A DNA stretch of 64,000 nt from Erwinia sp. (lineage in GTDB: Bacteria; Pseudomonadota; Gammaproteobacteria; Enterobacterales; Enterobacteriaceae): the NCBI GenBank assembly GCA_964016415.1, contig OZ024666.1, positions 1,903,310 to 1,967,309 on the forward strand, written 5' to 3'. Below the pieces are notes generated by a model. That model was not told the DNA's origin and ran no database searches. It saw only the letters and a program-made list of their open reading frames with translations. A program made the translations under genes and the position numbers. Numbering within the stretch: position 1 is the first letter of the stretch; each line of letters begins with the position of its first letter. Shown piece after piece: positions 55,121 to 64,000 of this stretch.

Positions 55121-55436
55121 CAGAATATCCCTCTCTGTCATTGATATGAAAGTATTATGTGTATAAGCAACTGTTCTCTTTAGTATAATGGCGCAATTTA
55201 TAGCGTAAAAGCTGTCATTATTCTTCAATATCAGCATCGTTGGTGTAATTTGCCGGGTTCATGAAAATGAGCATATATTGGCAGAAACAGCCCGGTCGAC
55301 AATGACAGCGTGTTATCGCGGGCTATCAGGAAAAAGAATTGAAAGTAATAATCAAGCAGTGTCGAGGCCACTTACCTAAAGCAACACTGCTTAATAATAA
55401 AAAGAACCACGAGACACTTTCATGAACTCACACAAT

Positions 55437-55886
55437 CTATTCGGCTGTCCCTGTTTCCTGATTCAGATAATCAGTCAGAAAATACTGTGCATTACCCTGA
55501 CTTGACAGGTCGTCACTGTAAAAGACTTTGTGCTCATTTTTTTCGCCGGGAAGGTAAACCTCTCCATTGTTGTACTTGTCGATAAGCAGTACCACGTATT
55601 TTTTGCCATTGACCATGACACTGTAATCTTTACGCGCTCCTTTATCTTCAATATTCATCAGCTGGATTTTTCCGTCCCAGTCATGATCAGCTCCGGTAAT
55701 CTGAACCAGTGCCTGATGTTTATCTCTCGGTCCGTAACGTAGCGTCCATACTTTTATCCCTTCTGTGCCCTGCCATGCTTTTACATATTCCGCAACTTCC
55801 GGTCTGGGGGCTGCGTAGGCTGTCATTGTGGGGAGGGCCGTTGTCAAAACAGCGAACAGTAAAGCACTGGTAGTAAACTTCCGCAT
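55437..55886 (-). CDS. Small secreted protein, function unknown
   Basis: 149 residues. Cleavable signal peptide (FTTSALLFAVLTTALPTMTA, cleavage after AYA). The mature part has no Cys and looks like a small mixed-sheet domain (VWTLRYGPRDKHQALVQITG, KDYSVMVNGKKYVVLLIDKY). I do not recognise the family. AAGGAG lies before the ATG. Transcribed in the same direction as the hydrolase, 316 bp upstream of it; the 55121-55436 gap shows nothing else. Confidence 0.7.
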   Translation of the reverse strand: MRKFTTSALLFAVLTTALPTMTAYAAPRPEVAEYVKAWQGTEGIKVWTLRYGPRDKHQALVQITGADHDWDGKIQLMNIEDKGARKDYSVMVNGKKYVVLLIDKYNNGEVYLPGEKNEHKVFYSDDLSSQGNAQYFLTDYLNQETGTAE

Positions 55887-56079
55887 TATTTCTCCTTGTG
55901 AATGTTAAACTGAAGTACCATCTAAGCGAAAAAGCAGGTGTGATAATATCACGAAACAGTGCGTTTACCTGTATGGCGTTAAATTATATCGGTTTTCCAT
56001 AAGAATTCGTGCGTTTCATCCGGTGTACATCATCGCAATCGCCAGTTTCTTTTAGGGACATTTGTCTGGCTTAGGGTAA

Positions 56080-56117
56080 CAGACACAAATGCAAAAAAGC
56101 CCACAGTAGTGCGAGCT
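56080..56117. repeat. Candidate left att repeat / orphan terminator
   Basis: Begins CAGACACAAATGCAAAAAAG and matches 31 of 38 bases of the copy at 63778-63815 next to guaA. Read on the minus strand it is a leftward terminator (AGCTCGCA-CTAC-TGTGGGCT then TTTTTT, with G-T pairs), although no minus-strand gene now lies beside it. It is the expected picture if an element inserted at the guaA terminator and left a copy at each end. Confidence 0.55.
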
Positions 56118-56367
56118 CGGTGGTGTTTTATTCTTATATATAAAGTAAATTACTCTCACTCTATCGTTAACAGAACAAACTTTACCTAAAATATCAATCG
56201 CTTTAAAATTTCAATATCTGAATGCTAAAAAAATTCCACGTGTGGAACTTTATTAGTTTCTTGTTAACTGAACCTGTCTCAGTAGCTCTTGGTCCGCCTA
56301 AACTGAATCATTATCCGTGCTCTTGCAACACTAATTTCACCCAAAAACGATGTAGTATTTCTAACTG

Positions 56368-56568
56368 ACGTAACCATACATGAAGCTACTAATGGCACAC
56401 CTTGGTTTGTAGCCGCAGATGTAACACCATTGGCATCAATCAGTTAGCTAGCGCTATGCGTGACTTGGACAGTGATGAAAATGGTGTGCATTCAATGCAT
56501 ACCCGTGGCGGGCAACAAGATTTCACCATCATTTCCGAATCCGGCCCCTACACGCTGACCTTGCGCTG
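56368..56568 (+). pseudogene. BRO-N phage antirepressor remnant
   Basis: In two frames the sequence encodes TPWFVAADV, then NQLASAMRDLDSDENGVHSM and FTIISESGPYTLTLR, the hallmarks of the BRO-N domain found in phage antirepressors. A frameshift near 56425 and loss of the C-terminal part make it non-functional. It is evidence of former prophage material. Confidence 0.65.
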
Positions 56569-56616
56569 ACCGCTATCCACCAGACTGACCAGTTCCTGCA
56601 TCGAGTACCGGAGACA

Positions 56617-56874
56617 TTGGGCGACTTGGTCCACACAGAAGACAAACTGTCTATCAAGCCTGCCGACTCTACGATGACAATCTGCAACGAGCGCTGCGGC
56701 AAGAAGAAGACCAACTCCAAGGTTGCAAGCCGGATCGCCGATGCATTTGTGTCTGTTATCTTGGAAGCCATGCGCGTTCAGTACCACTACGCCAACACGG
56801 ACACTGGACCGGGAGAAGTGATCCCACACTGCTCAGTGACGGTCGAATCTTACAGATCACCTAATGAGTTGTAG
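56617..56874 (+). CDS. Possible small ORF, unidentified
   Basis: 85 codons from a TTG, open just after the antirepressor remnant. Contains a Lys-rich ICNERCGKKKTNSKV stretch and IADAFVSVILEAMRVQYHY. No ribosome site, no family recognised; probably prophage debris. The remaining bases of 56118-57138 (about 1 kb) are AT-rich on the left and show no complete gene. Confidence 0.25.
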   Translation: MGDLVHTEDKLSIKPADSTMTICNERCGKKKTNSKVASRIADAFVSVILEAMRVQYHYANTDTGPGEVIPHCSVTVESYRSPNEL

Positions 56875-57138
56875 AACTGGCAGACAATGGCCACAACGTC
56901 ACACGTGTCTTACATAAAGTTGAGGTGATGCGCTTACTACATCTGCTGTACATCATGAACTCGGCGGTGGTAGCCACACACGCGACATTCATCGCGCTAC
57001 AGACAAAGGTGCAGTAATAATCGTCCACGCGATCGGGATGACGTTGAACACGGGGCATTTGGTCCCGTTTAATCTTTACCATTCTGGTGATACAATGCCG
57101 TGAAAAATTCAGATTAACACCTATGGGTGTATGGGCAT

Positions 57139-58437
57139 ATGGATAGTAAAACTAACAATTTCAGATTAGTAATAACATTAACTATTTCAGCTATCGCTAT
57201 AGCAGTTTACAATTCTATTTTTTACCCCGGCTACCTGACGCCGGACAGCGCTTACATTTTGTACCAAACAAACGGAATAGCCCCACTCAGTAACTGGCAT
57301 CCTATTTTTATCACCCTTTTATGGGGTTTTTTTTATGATGTATTCAAAAGTGCCGGAGGTATTTGGAGCATACAAATACTTCTCCTTGTTTTATCTACCA
57401 CCTTCATGTCATTAAAAATCAAAAGTACTACTATTGGTATTTTGTTTCTTGTGCTAACATTGTTTTACCCTCCAATAATGACAAATATGGGTGCTTTATG
57501 GAAAGATGATTTCGCAGCAATATTCACGTTAATGAGTTATGCATTCCTAATAAGTTACTGCAATAAAAAAACAAAGTGCAACTTATCGTTACTAATTGCT
57601 TCATGCATTCTTGTTTCTCTAACAAGAATTGATTACTTTATAGTGATATTACCGTTTTTGTTAGCGGCGACTATTTCCCTGGATCATCTAAAAACTAAAA
57701 ATGCATTTGCACGATTTTTTTACTACGTGTTAATGGTATTATTTTCAGTTTTTACCATAAACCAAACGCTTAGCGTTGGTATTGAAAAGAAACTGAATCC
57801 CTGGGTGACTATAGCAGCATGGGACATCGTGGGTATTGAGCAAAGATCCGGAGAGAAAGATCTTAGTTCCATTTATAACTGTAATACATCAGACCCTCTG
57901 GTATGGGGTGCCACAAAAAGGTTCTCAGTTAATCTACCCGAAGGTGACTATGTAACTCCAGTAAAGGAAGAAAGTTCATACTTCTTTAAACTATGGTTTA
58001 GCAGTATTATAAAACATCCTGTGTCATATGTTGAACATCGTATTTGCGTGGCAAAAGTATTTTTGGGATTTGATACGCCATTAGTCCATTACCCTTATCC
58101 TGCGCCAATATTTAATAATTATAACCTTAACCAAAAGTCCGATAGAAGCAACCTTAACCTAGATGTTTATTGGTTCTTTGATGCAAATTCATCATCACCA
58201 ATGTTCAGATACTGGTATTATCTTGTAGTTGTAATATTTATTACATTAGCGATGAATGCCATGAGAAAATTTTCCATAGTCAATAACGCTCTATCAGCGA
58301 GCATCTTACTCGAAGCTCTACGCGTTTTTGTTCTCCCTGCAGCAGATTTCAGGTATGGTATATGGATTGTTTTCGGGACATTGACTTTAATATTTGTATC
58401 GATAGATAAAATTATCAATAAGAGAGATGATTGCTAA
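57139..58437 (+). CDS. Gtr-type integral membrane glucosyltransferase
   Basis: 432 residues, about 10 membrane helices. Early motif PGYLTPDSAYILYQ with ISNWHPIF-type follow-up (NWHPIFITLLWGFF) and LWKDDF near residue 120: an Asp pair and a WHP motif after helix 1 fit the serotype-specific Gtr transferases that add glucose to O-antigen in the periplasm, using undecaprenyl-phosphate-glucose. The large loop between residues about 230 and 350 would be the periplasmic catalytic part. Low sequence identity is normal in this class. AT-rich unlike the flanking backbone. The TAA is directly followed by the ATG of the next gene. The start at 57139 has only a weak ribosome site. Confidence 0.7.
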   Translation: MDSKTNNFRLVITLTISAIAIAVYNSIFYPGYLTPDSAYILYQTNGIAPLSNWHPIFITLLWGFFYDVFKSAGGIWSIQILLLVLSTTFMSLKIKSTTIGILFLVLTLFYPPIMTNMGALWKDDFAAIFTLMSYAFLISYCNKKTKCNLSLLIASCILVSLTRIDYFIVILPFLLAATISLDHLKTKNAFARFFYYVLMVLFSVFTINQTLSVGIEKKLNPWVTIAAWDIVGIEQRSGEKDLSSIYNCNTSDPLVWGATKRFSVNLPEGDYVTPVKEESSYFFKLWFSSIIKHPVSYVEHRICVAKVFLGFDTPLVHYPYPAPIFNNYNLNQKSDRSNLNLDVYWFFDANSSSPMFRYWYYLVVVIFITLAMNAMRKFSIVNNALSASILLEALRVFVLPAADFRYGIWIVFGTLTLIFVSIDKIINKRDDC

Positions 58438-59385
58438 ATGAAGTACAGAAATCTAAAAGTTGCATTGGTCGTACCATGCTATAACGAAGAGCAAACAGTA
58501 GCCACAGTTGTTCGTGATTTTAAGCAGGCTATGCCAGAGATTCAAGTGTACGTCTTTGATAATATGTCATCTGATGACACAAAAACAGAGGCGGAAAAAG
58601 CAGGCGCAAAAGTTATATCCGTAAATCAAAAAGGCAAAGGTAACGTTGTCCGTCGTATCTTCGCAGATGTTGATGCTGATATTTATGTGATGGTTGATGG
58701 TGATGCAACCTACGAGGCATCCGCAGTTCATAAGCTAGTAGACAAGTTAATTGATGAAAACCTGGATATGGTTGTTGGATGCCGGAAAGTAACTGAAGAC
58801 AATGCGAGAAAAGCATACCGACATGGACATCAGTTGGGTAATAAGGCGTTAACTCAAAGCGTAACATACATCTTTGGTGGAAATTTTACAGATATGTTAT
58901 CGGGATACCGAGCGTTTACAAGACGCTACGCGAAGTCTTTCCCAGCTCTGGCAACTGGGTTTGAAACTGAAACAGAACTCACAGTACATGCTTTAGAGTT
59001 ACGTATGCCGTATGGAGAAATAAACACTGCGTATGGTGAGCGACCAGAAGGGTCAACAAGCAAGTTATCAACTTACAAAGATGGCTATCGGATATTAAAA
59101 ACCATCATGCGATTGTTTATGCGCGAACGCCCGATGTGGTTCTTCGGTATAATATCAGCGATGTTCTGCATACTATCTGTTGTTCTGTCTCTACCGGTCA
59201 TTTTTGAATATATCGATTCAAGAACGGTTCCTAGACTTCCAACTGCTGTTCTTTCAGCAACGCTGATGCTAGCTTGTTTCTTATCGATATTCTGTGGACT
59301 TATACTCGATAGCGTCACTGTCGGTCGTCATGAAAGCAAACGGCTTGCATATCTTTCCGTGCCAACAAATAAAGACCATGAATAA
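58438..59385 (+). CDS. gtrB: GtrB-like bactoprenol glucosyltransferase
   Basis: 315 residues. Family 2 glycosyltransferase: VALVVPCYNEEQTVATVV (about 8-25), DNMSSDDT, and the metal-binding DGDATYEASAV (about 96), then LSGYRAFTRRYAKSFP and a C-terminal pair of membrane helices (about 230-250 and 270-295). This is the GtrB plan: cytoplasmic transfer of glucose from UDP-glucose to undecaprenyl phosphate. It starts one base after the preceding stop and overlaps the next gene by 8 bp. The symbol is by family, not an exact orthologue. Confidence 0.8.
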   Translation: MKYRNLKVALVVPCYNEEQTVATVVRDFKQAMPEIQVYVFDNMSSDDTKTEAEKAGAKVISVNQKGKGNVVRRIFADVDADIYVMVDGDATYEASAVHKLVDKLIDENLDMVVGCRKVTEDNARKAYRHGHQLGNKALTQSVTYIFGGNFTDMLSGYRAFTRRYAKSFPALATGFETETELTVHALELRMPYGEINTAYGERPEGSTSKLSTYKDGYRILKTIMRLFMRERPMWFFGIISAMFCILSVVLSLPVIFEYIDSRTVPRLPTAVLSATLMLACFLSIFCGLILDSVTVGRHESKRLAYLSVPTNKDHE

Positions 59386-59782
59386 AGTACTGAAACAATC
59401 TCTCAGATTTACTGCGGTTGGCACTGTTGGATTCATTGTTGATACCGCAATACTTTATGTTTTTAAAAGTTCGCTGGGCCTGTACTACGCTAGGCTGCTA
59501 TCATTCATGTTCTCCGTTGTAACAACATGGGTTCTTAATAGAAATTTCACTTTCGATGTTACTAGATATAAGAATGAAAGACTCTGGCTTGAGTTTATCC
59601 ATTACCTATCTCTGATGTCTATTGGCGGTATTATAAACATAGTTACCTATTCATCATCTGTTATGGCAAGCGTATACATCGGTGAAAGGCCGATTATAGG
59701 TGTTGCAATCGGCAGTATAGCAGGTATGTCTTTTAATTTTCTAAGTTCCAGGATTTTTATATATATCGATAAAGATAAGTAA
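59378..59782 (+). CDS. gtrA: GtrA-like flippase
   Basis: 134 residues with four membrane helices. LRFTAVGTVGFIVDTAILYV (helix 1) and WVLNRNFTF before helix 3 are GtrA-family signatures. GtrA flips undecaprenyl-phosphate-glucose to the periplasm. The start at 59378 gives the standard N-terminus and overlaps gtrB by 8 bp. Last gene of the cluster; phage clusters usually run gtrA-gtrB-gtr(type), so the order here is reversed. Confidence 0.82.
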   Translation: MNKVLKQSLRFTAVGTVGFIVDTAILYVFKSSLGLYYARLLSFMFSVVTTWVLNRNFTFDVTRYKNERLWLEFIHYLSLMSIGGIINIVTYSSSVMASVYIGERPIIGVAIGSIAGMSFNFLSSRIFIYIDKDK

Positions 59783-59791
59783 AATGGCCGG

Positions 59792-59902
59792 GCAGAGGCG
59801 GAGAACAACATCGCGGAGAATGCTCTGCAGATGGTCAGCTTGGGTCGTAAAAACTTCCTGTTCTTCGGCTCTGACCTCGGTGGCGAGAGGGGCCCTCAGT
59901 AG
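59792..59902 (+). pseudogene. IS66 transposase C-terminal remnant
   Basis: 36 codons: NNIAENALQMVSLGRKNFLF then FGSDLGGERG, the conserved IS66 TnpC tail, ending in TAG. The rest of the IS is absent. It starts 10 bp after gtrA. Confidence 0.8.
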
Positions 59903-59948
59903 CAGCATAGTCGTCACACCCTGTAAAAATTCAATCAAAGGGCATGGA

Positions 59949-60437
59949 GTGACAGATGAAACTTATTTCCCCGAGCGTAAAGAGAATGTACTGGCGAAAC
60001 TGGTGCCGTCTTACAATATGACCGTGGTCGCCGTTGTACAGAGTGAAGGAATTTCGGAAGCTACCCTGTATAACTAGGGTAATCAGGCTAAATCAGAGGG
60101 AAAACCGGTGCCGGGAGCAAATGAAACAACCGAGCAGTGGTCAGCAGAAGCGCGCTTTGCCGCCATTGTCGAAACTACCACGCTCAGCGAAGCGGAAATC
60201 GTAGAGGGTAAACACCTTACCCGCGGGTATAACGAAAAGCACCGCCACAGCGGCATACGGTTTGTAACGCCGGCAGAATGGCATCGTGGTGACGATGGTG
60301 AACTGACGAAGCGCTGTGATGAACTGTACAGTCAGGCGCAGAAAGCCCATCCGGAACACTGGTTAGGCCGCACAAGAAACTAGTAGCCGATGGGCGCGGT
60401 GACGTTGAATCCGGAGCGGGAAAAACGGGCGGCGTAA
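59949..60437 (+). pseudogene. IS3-family transposase relic with an internal deletion
   Basis: One continuous frame from GTG 59949. The N-terminal part (NVLAKLVPSYNMTVVAVVQS, EGISEATLYN) is an orfA-type helix-turn-helix. It then jumps to the orfB C-terminus (HRHSGIRFVTPAEWHRGDDG, VTLNPEREKRAA), so the catalytic core is deleted. Three TAG codons (60075-60077, then two in tandem after GRTRN) stand where Trp and Gln are expected. GACTATCTTGACA downstream (60453-60465) may be the right inverted-repeat end. Confidence 0.75.
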
Positions 60438-60527
60438 ATTAACCGGAGGTGACGACTATCTTGACACTAACCGACTTAGATAGGGTCAGTCTGATAATTT
60501 TAATTTCCTGTAATACTAAAATACTCC

Positions 60528-60761
60528 TTGCAGATCTCATTCCACTCTTTAACGATAAGGTTTGAGGACTTTATCTGTTTATCTGTGAAAATTCGTTACA
60601 TTGTCCTGTTCAAGCGCAAAATCATCATTGAAGATAGTGGTTACGCCAAAGCTATTGAACTTGCTTGCGAAAAACAACCTCTGGAATACGCACCGAGCTT
60701 TCAGAAACTAGCCCCTTATGAGGCTATGACAACGATAACCGTTCACGATGAACATATATAG
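60528..60761 (+). CDS. Unidentified small ORF
   Basis: 77 codons; a GTG at 60585 would give the more plausible core MKIRYIVLFKRKIIIEDSGY followed by AKAIELACEKQPLEYAPSFQ. No family recognised; the small acidic/basic pattern looks phage-like. No convincing ribosome site. Confidence 0.3.
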   Translation: MQISFHSLTIRFEDFICLSVKIRYIVLFKRKIIIEDSGYAKAIELACEKQPLEYAPSFQKLAPYEAMTTITVHDEHI

Positions 60762-60770
60762 CATTCGCGA

Positions 60771-60866
60771 ATGCGTCAACTCGATAATGCGGTCACATTT
60801 CTAGAATGCTTCCATGATATTGAGCTCATAACAGACGAAATTGAGGCCAAGTATGAAGGAGTGTAG
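60771..60866 (+). pseudogene. Unidentified ORF cut by the IS
   Basis: 31 codons, MRQLDNAVTFLECFHDIELI then TDEIEAKYEGV. Its TAG lies within the left inverted repeat of the IS (which begins at 60862), so the native C-terminus was probably removed by the insertion. The perfect palindrome GCATTCGCGAATGC (60761-60774) overlaps its start. Confidence 0.4.
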
Positions 60867-60869
60867 TGG

Positions 60870-61732
<863 letters not shown>

Positions 61733-61745
<13 letters not shown>

Positions 61746-62044
61746 TTCAGGGAGTCTGACATCAAGAGTGCGGTAGCCTTTTTTAATATATCCCTCTCCA
61801 TTTCAATACGTTGAAGTTTTTTCTTCAATTCACGTATCTCAATCTGCTCAGGTGTCATGGGTGAAGCTATGGGTGATTTTCCCGCTCGCTCTTCTTTCAG
61901 TTGCCAAACCCATTTATCCATCGTGGATTTGCCGACATTCATTGCCGTTGCAGCGGCGACAACGGTGTAGTGCTGATCGAGTACAAACTGGGCAGCTTCG
62001 AGGCGAAACTCGGGGCTAAAATTACGTCTGGTACGTCCGGTCAT
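61733..62044 (-). CDS. IS3-family orfA
   Basis: 103 residues, apparently intact. Helix-turn-helix ([20 protein letters not shown] and [19 protein letters not shown]) followed by a leucine zipper ([20 protein letters not shown]). OrfA alone is a DNA-binding regulator of transposition. The end overlaps the frame of orfB, where -1 frameshifting normally makes OrfAB. Confidence 0.85.
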
Positions 62045-62365
62045 AGTGTCACCTGTTTTAACTATGAGGCGATGATATCACCTCTATTCAGGTGGCCAAA
62101 TTAACTATGCCACTACATGCCGTAGTATATCTGTGCACATCAATGTGTATTTCAGTGTACCGGATGTGTTTTCTTAGCGTATTAATGCAGGATTACTCGG
62201 GTTAAATTCTTCGGTGTATCGTGAGTCTCGACCCCGTCTCACTGATTATAAACTCAGCCATAACTGATTTCATCGCACCTAACACCTAGGGAAATTTATC
62301 GGCTTTTAGCGGCTAAAATTTCCCTTCTGTCGCCAGAAAAAGATTGATTACAATTTAATTTATTA

Positions 62366-63556
62366 TCAATTACTTACCCATTCATCAATCATATTCGCCC
62401 AATCTTGTAGCATCTCAGCCCTCTGCTCACGATATTCAGCCTTGTTATAAACCGCTCGTACTCCCTTTTGTTCATGGGCAAGGCACTTCTCAATCCAGTC
62501 AGTATTATATCCGGCCTCATGTAGCAAGGTGCTGGCAGTACGCCGTAAGTCATGGGGACCAAACTTAGGCAACAACTCCCCTTCTTACTGTGCCAGACGA
62601 TATGTAAGTGTCAAAACCCGGTTTAAGGTAGCACTACTCATTGGCGCATCGGAATCGTAGCGTGAAGGAAGGATAAAATCAGAGCTACCGGCAAAGGTTT
62701 TGAGGGCAATCATAATATCCATTGCCTGACTGGAAAGAAAAACCAAATGTGGATTACGTCGTTTCATCCTCTCCTTTGGTATTGTCCATAATGCCTCACT
62801 AAAATTGATCTCTTCCCAGGTTGCGTTAGTCAGCTCACTTTTACGTACCATCGTTAACAGCAAAAGTTTAACTGCTGCTCTGATTGATGGCGTCGTTCCT
62901 ACCCGTTCCATATATCCATACATAAGACCGATTTCAACTAATGTCAATGCCCTGTCACGTGGCTCAAATTTCGCTATGCTTGCAGGCCGAACCAGATCAG
63001 CTGGATTCTCTACCTTCTGACCGCGTTCAATAGCCCGGCGATAGACTTGCAATACAATCTCTCTGGCGTGTACAGCTGTCGCCGGTGCCCCTCGCTCGAC
63101 AATGTTATCGGTTAAGGCGCGTAAGTCTTCGTGTGTGATCTCAGTCAGTTTCTGCTGGGCAAATTTTGCCTTCAACTCTCTTTGATATACCGAACGCCGC
63201 ATATCACGCGTCGATTCAGCTCTTTGATAGCCGCGTAACCATTTCTCAGCCCATGCGCCAAAAGTCTCCGCATCTTTGATACGCGCTTTATCTCTGGCTT
63301 TTTCCCTCGCAGGCGATCTTCCACCGGCAACCATCTTTTTAGCTTCGTTGAGCCGTTCACGCGCTTCAGCAAGCGTAATCCCTCCAACACCATAACGGCC
63401 AAACGTAACAGTCTCTTGTCTTCCGTTTATTGAATAGTTGTAGCGAAATGAGATCGTTCCAGCCGGCGTGACCGCAACATAAAGACCATCGCGGTCATTA
63501 ACTTTATAGAGTTTTTCCTTCGGCTTAAGGTGGCGCAGCCTGGTGTCAGTCAACAT
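62366..63556 (-). pseudogene. P4-type tyrosine integrase with an internal TAA
   Basis: About 396 codons plus one in-frame TAA. N-terminal DUF4102-type arm-binding domain (MLTDTRLRHLKPKEKLYKVN, residues 1-85), SAM-like core-binding domain (about 95-180), then the catalytic domain. Arg in LTMVRKSELTNATWEE (about 240) precedes the stop at 62585-62587 (RLAQ-stop-EGELLP). HDLRRTAST (HxxR), the AHEQKG region and the Tyr in VYNKAEY lie after it, in the same frame. The N-terminal product lacks the nucleophile, so recombination is lost unless the stop is read through. The gene points away from guaA, as expected for an island integrated at the guaA 3' end. 62118-62365 is non-coding. Confidence 0.9.
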
Positions 63557-63583
63557 GGTTTATTGTTTTCCTATATCAATTAA

Positions 63584-63721
63584 TACCATGTTGTAAAAAA
63601 CTCAGAAAAGTAATTTAACTCATTGCTTTTAATTGAGTTATAAAAAACAAATACCATAACTCATCCAAAATTTATCACATGGTACTTTTTCAAACCTGAA
63701 TTCGAAGTCAGAGAGTACCAT
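63584..63721. repeat. TACCAT/ATGGTA repeats between integrase and guaA
   Basis: TACCAT at 63584, 63652 and 63716, and inverted ATGGTA at 63679, in an AT-rich 138-bp stretch upstream of the integrase start. Spaced hexamers in this place could be arm-type integrase sites or operators of the integrase promoter. Confidence 0.4.
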
Positions 63722-63777
63722 CAAAAATTCCATTGAAAAAAACGTGCTTCTCGTTGCTAACAGCTGCCAGAAAGTGC

Positions 63778-63815
63778 CAGACACAAAAACAAAAAAGCCC
63801 GCAGTGATGCGGACT
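63778..63815 (-). terminator. guaA terminator and candidate right att repeat
   Basis: On the minus strand CCGCA-TCAC-TGCGG-GC-TTTTTT, 49 bp downstream of the guaA stop. The 38-bp segment begins CAGACACAAAAACAAAAAAG and is repeated with 7 differences at 56080-56117. The gap 63557-63863 holds no gene. Confidence 0.7.
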
Positions 63816-63863
63816 TAGGAGTACTTTACTGCTTTTACGTGCAGGCTGTTGCCAGACGCTAAA

Positions 63864-64000
63864 TCATTCCCACTCAATCGTCGCGGGTGGTTTGCCGGAG
63901 ATGTCGTAAACCACGCGGGAGATGCCGTCGATTTCATTGATGATGCGGTTGGAGACTAATCCAAGGAAATCGTACGGGAGATGTGCCCAGTGTGCAGTCA
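63864..64000 (-). CDS. guaA: GMP synthase, C-terminal fragment (cut by window edge)
   Basis: The last 45 codons of GMP synthase (glutamine-hydrolysing), ending [20 protein letters not shown] then TGA at 63864-63866. The sequence [13 protein letters not shown] and the C-terminal dimerisation tail match E. coli GuaA. The N-terminal part lies off the right edge. Its 3' end is a known integration target for P4-type islands, in agreement with the integrase beside it. Confidence 0.95.
   Translation of the reverse strand, partial: TAHWAHLPYDFLGLVSNRIINEIDGISRVVYDISGKPPATIEWE

Noticed and set aside
56830..57050. Possible coding continuation after the unidentified ORF
   Set aside because: A frame is open (VTRVLHKVEVMRLLHLL) but has no start, ribosome site or recognised motif.

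Overview
The window is enterobacterial chromosome. Gene content and order follow the glk to guaA region of Escherichia coli closely: glk, mntH/nupC, tRNA-Ala pair, yfeC, gltX, tRNA-Val x3 + Lys, yfeR/yfeH, ligA-zipA, cysZ-cysK, ptsHI-crr, cysPTWAM, yfeY, ypeA, hemF, talA, narQ, yffB-dapE-ypfN, tmcA-ypfJ, purC-bamC-dapA, gcvR-bcp, perM, bepA, hda, upp-uraA, purMN, ppk-ppx, guaA. Several E. coli neighbours are absent (amiA, tktB, acrD, ypfH, yfgD) and others are present in their place (ansP, a GGDEF gene, a tehB-like gene, mgtE). Together with moderate base composition this suggests a non-Escherichia member of Enterobacterales, possibly Erwiniaceae; the family assignment is inference.

Layout. 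1-14.3 kb: metal and nucleoside transport, tRNA clusters, gltX, a FlxA-like gene with a candidate sigma-28 promoter, DNA ligase and ZipA, then CysZ/CysK. 14.5-17.5 kb: the PTS general operon ptsH-ptsI-crr behind a candidate class I CRP promoter, with an unusually long ptsH-ptsI spacer. 17.5-22.3 kb: the minus-strand cysPTWAM operon, which with cysZ and cysK forms a sulfate/thiosulfate uptake and cysteine synthesis block. 22.5-34.2 kb: yfeY, ypeA, hemF, talA, ansP, narQ, dapE and tmcA, ending in a YpfJ homologue that has lost its zinc-protease motif. 34.3-43.9 kb: purC-bamC-dapA, gcvR-bcp, perM, a frameshifted diguanylate cyclase, bepA and hda (conserved CTG start). 44-54 kb: uracil salvage (upp-uraA), purMN, polyphosphate metabolism (ppk-ppx), tehB-like, yfgG and mgtE.

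The accessory part lies at 54.1-63.86 kb. Beyond a frameshifted alpha/beta hydrolase and a small secreted protein there is a probable integrative element of about 7.7 kb against the 3' end of guaA. It holds a phage antirepressor (BRO-N) remnant, a three-gene gtr-type lipopolysaccharide glucosylation cluster in the order glucosyltransferase-gtrB-gtrA, IS66 and IS3 transposase debris, a 1.26-kb IS3-family element with two internal stops in orfB, and a P4-type integrase broken by an in-frame TAA. A 38-bp imperfect repeat (31/38) containing the guaA-facing terminator flanks the element and is the best att candidate.

Four otherwise intact genes (mntH, yfeR, the GGDEF gene, the hydrolase) are each broken by a single-base indel in a homopolymer. 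This is either sequencing error or early gene decay. In two of them the break falls on a sequence resembling a known recoding site (CCC TGA and A AAA AAA). All identifications are from reading the sequence by eye; no database search was run.
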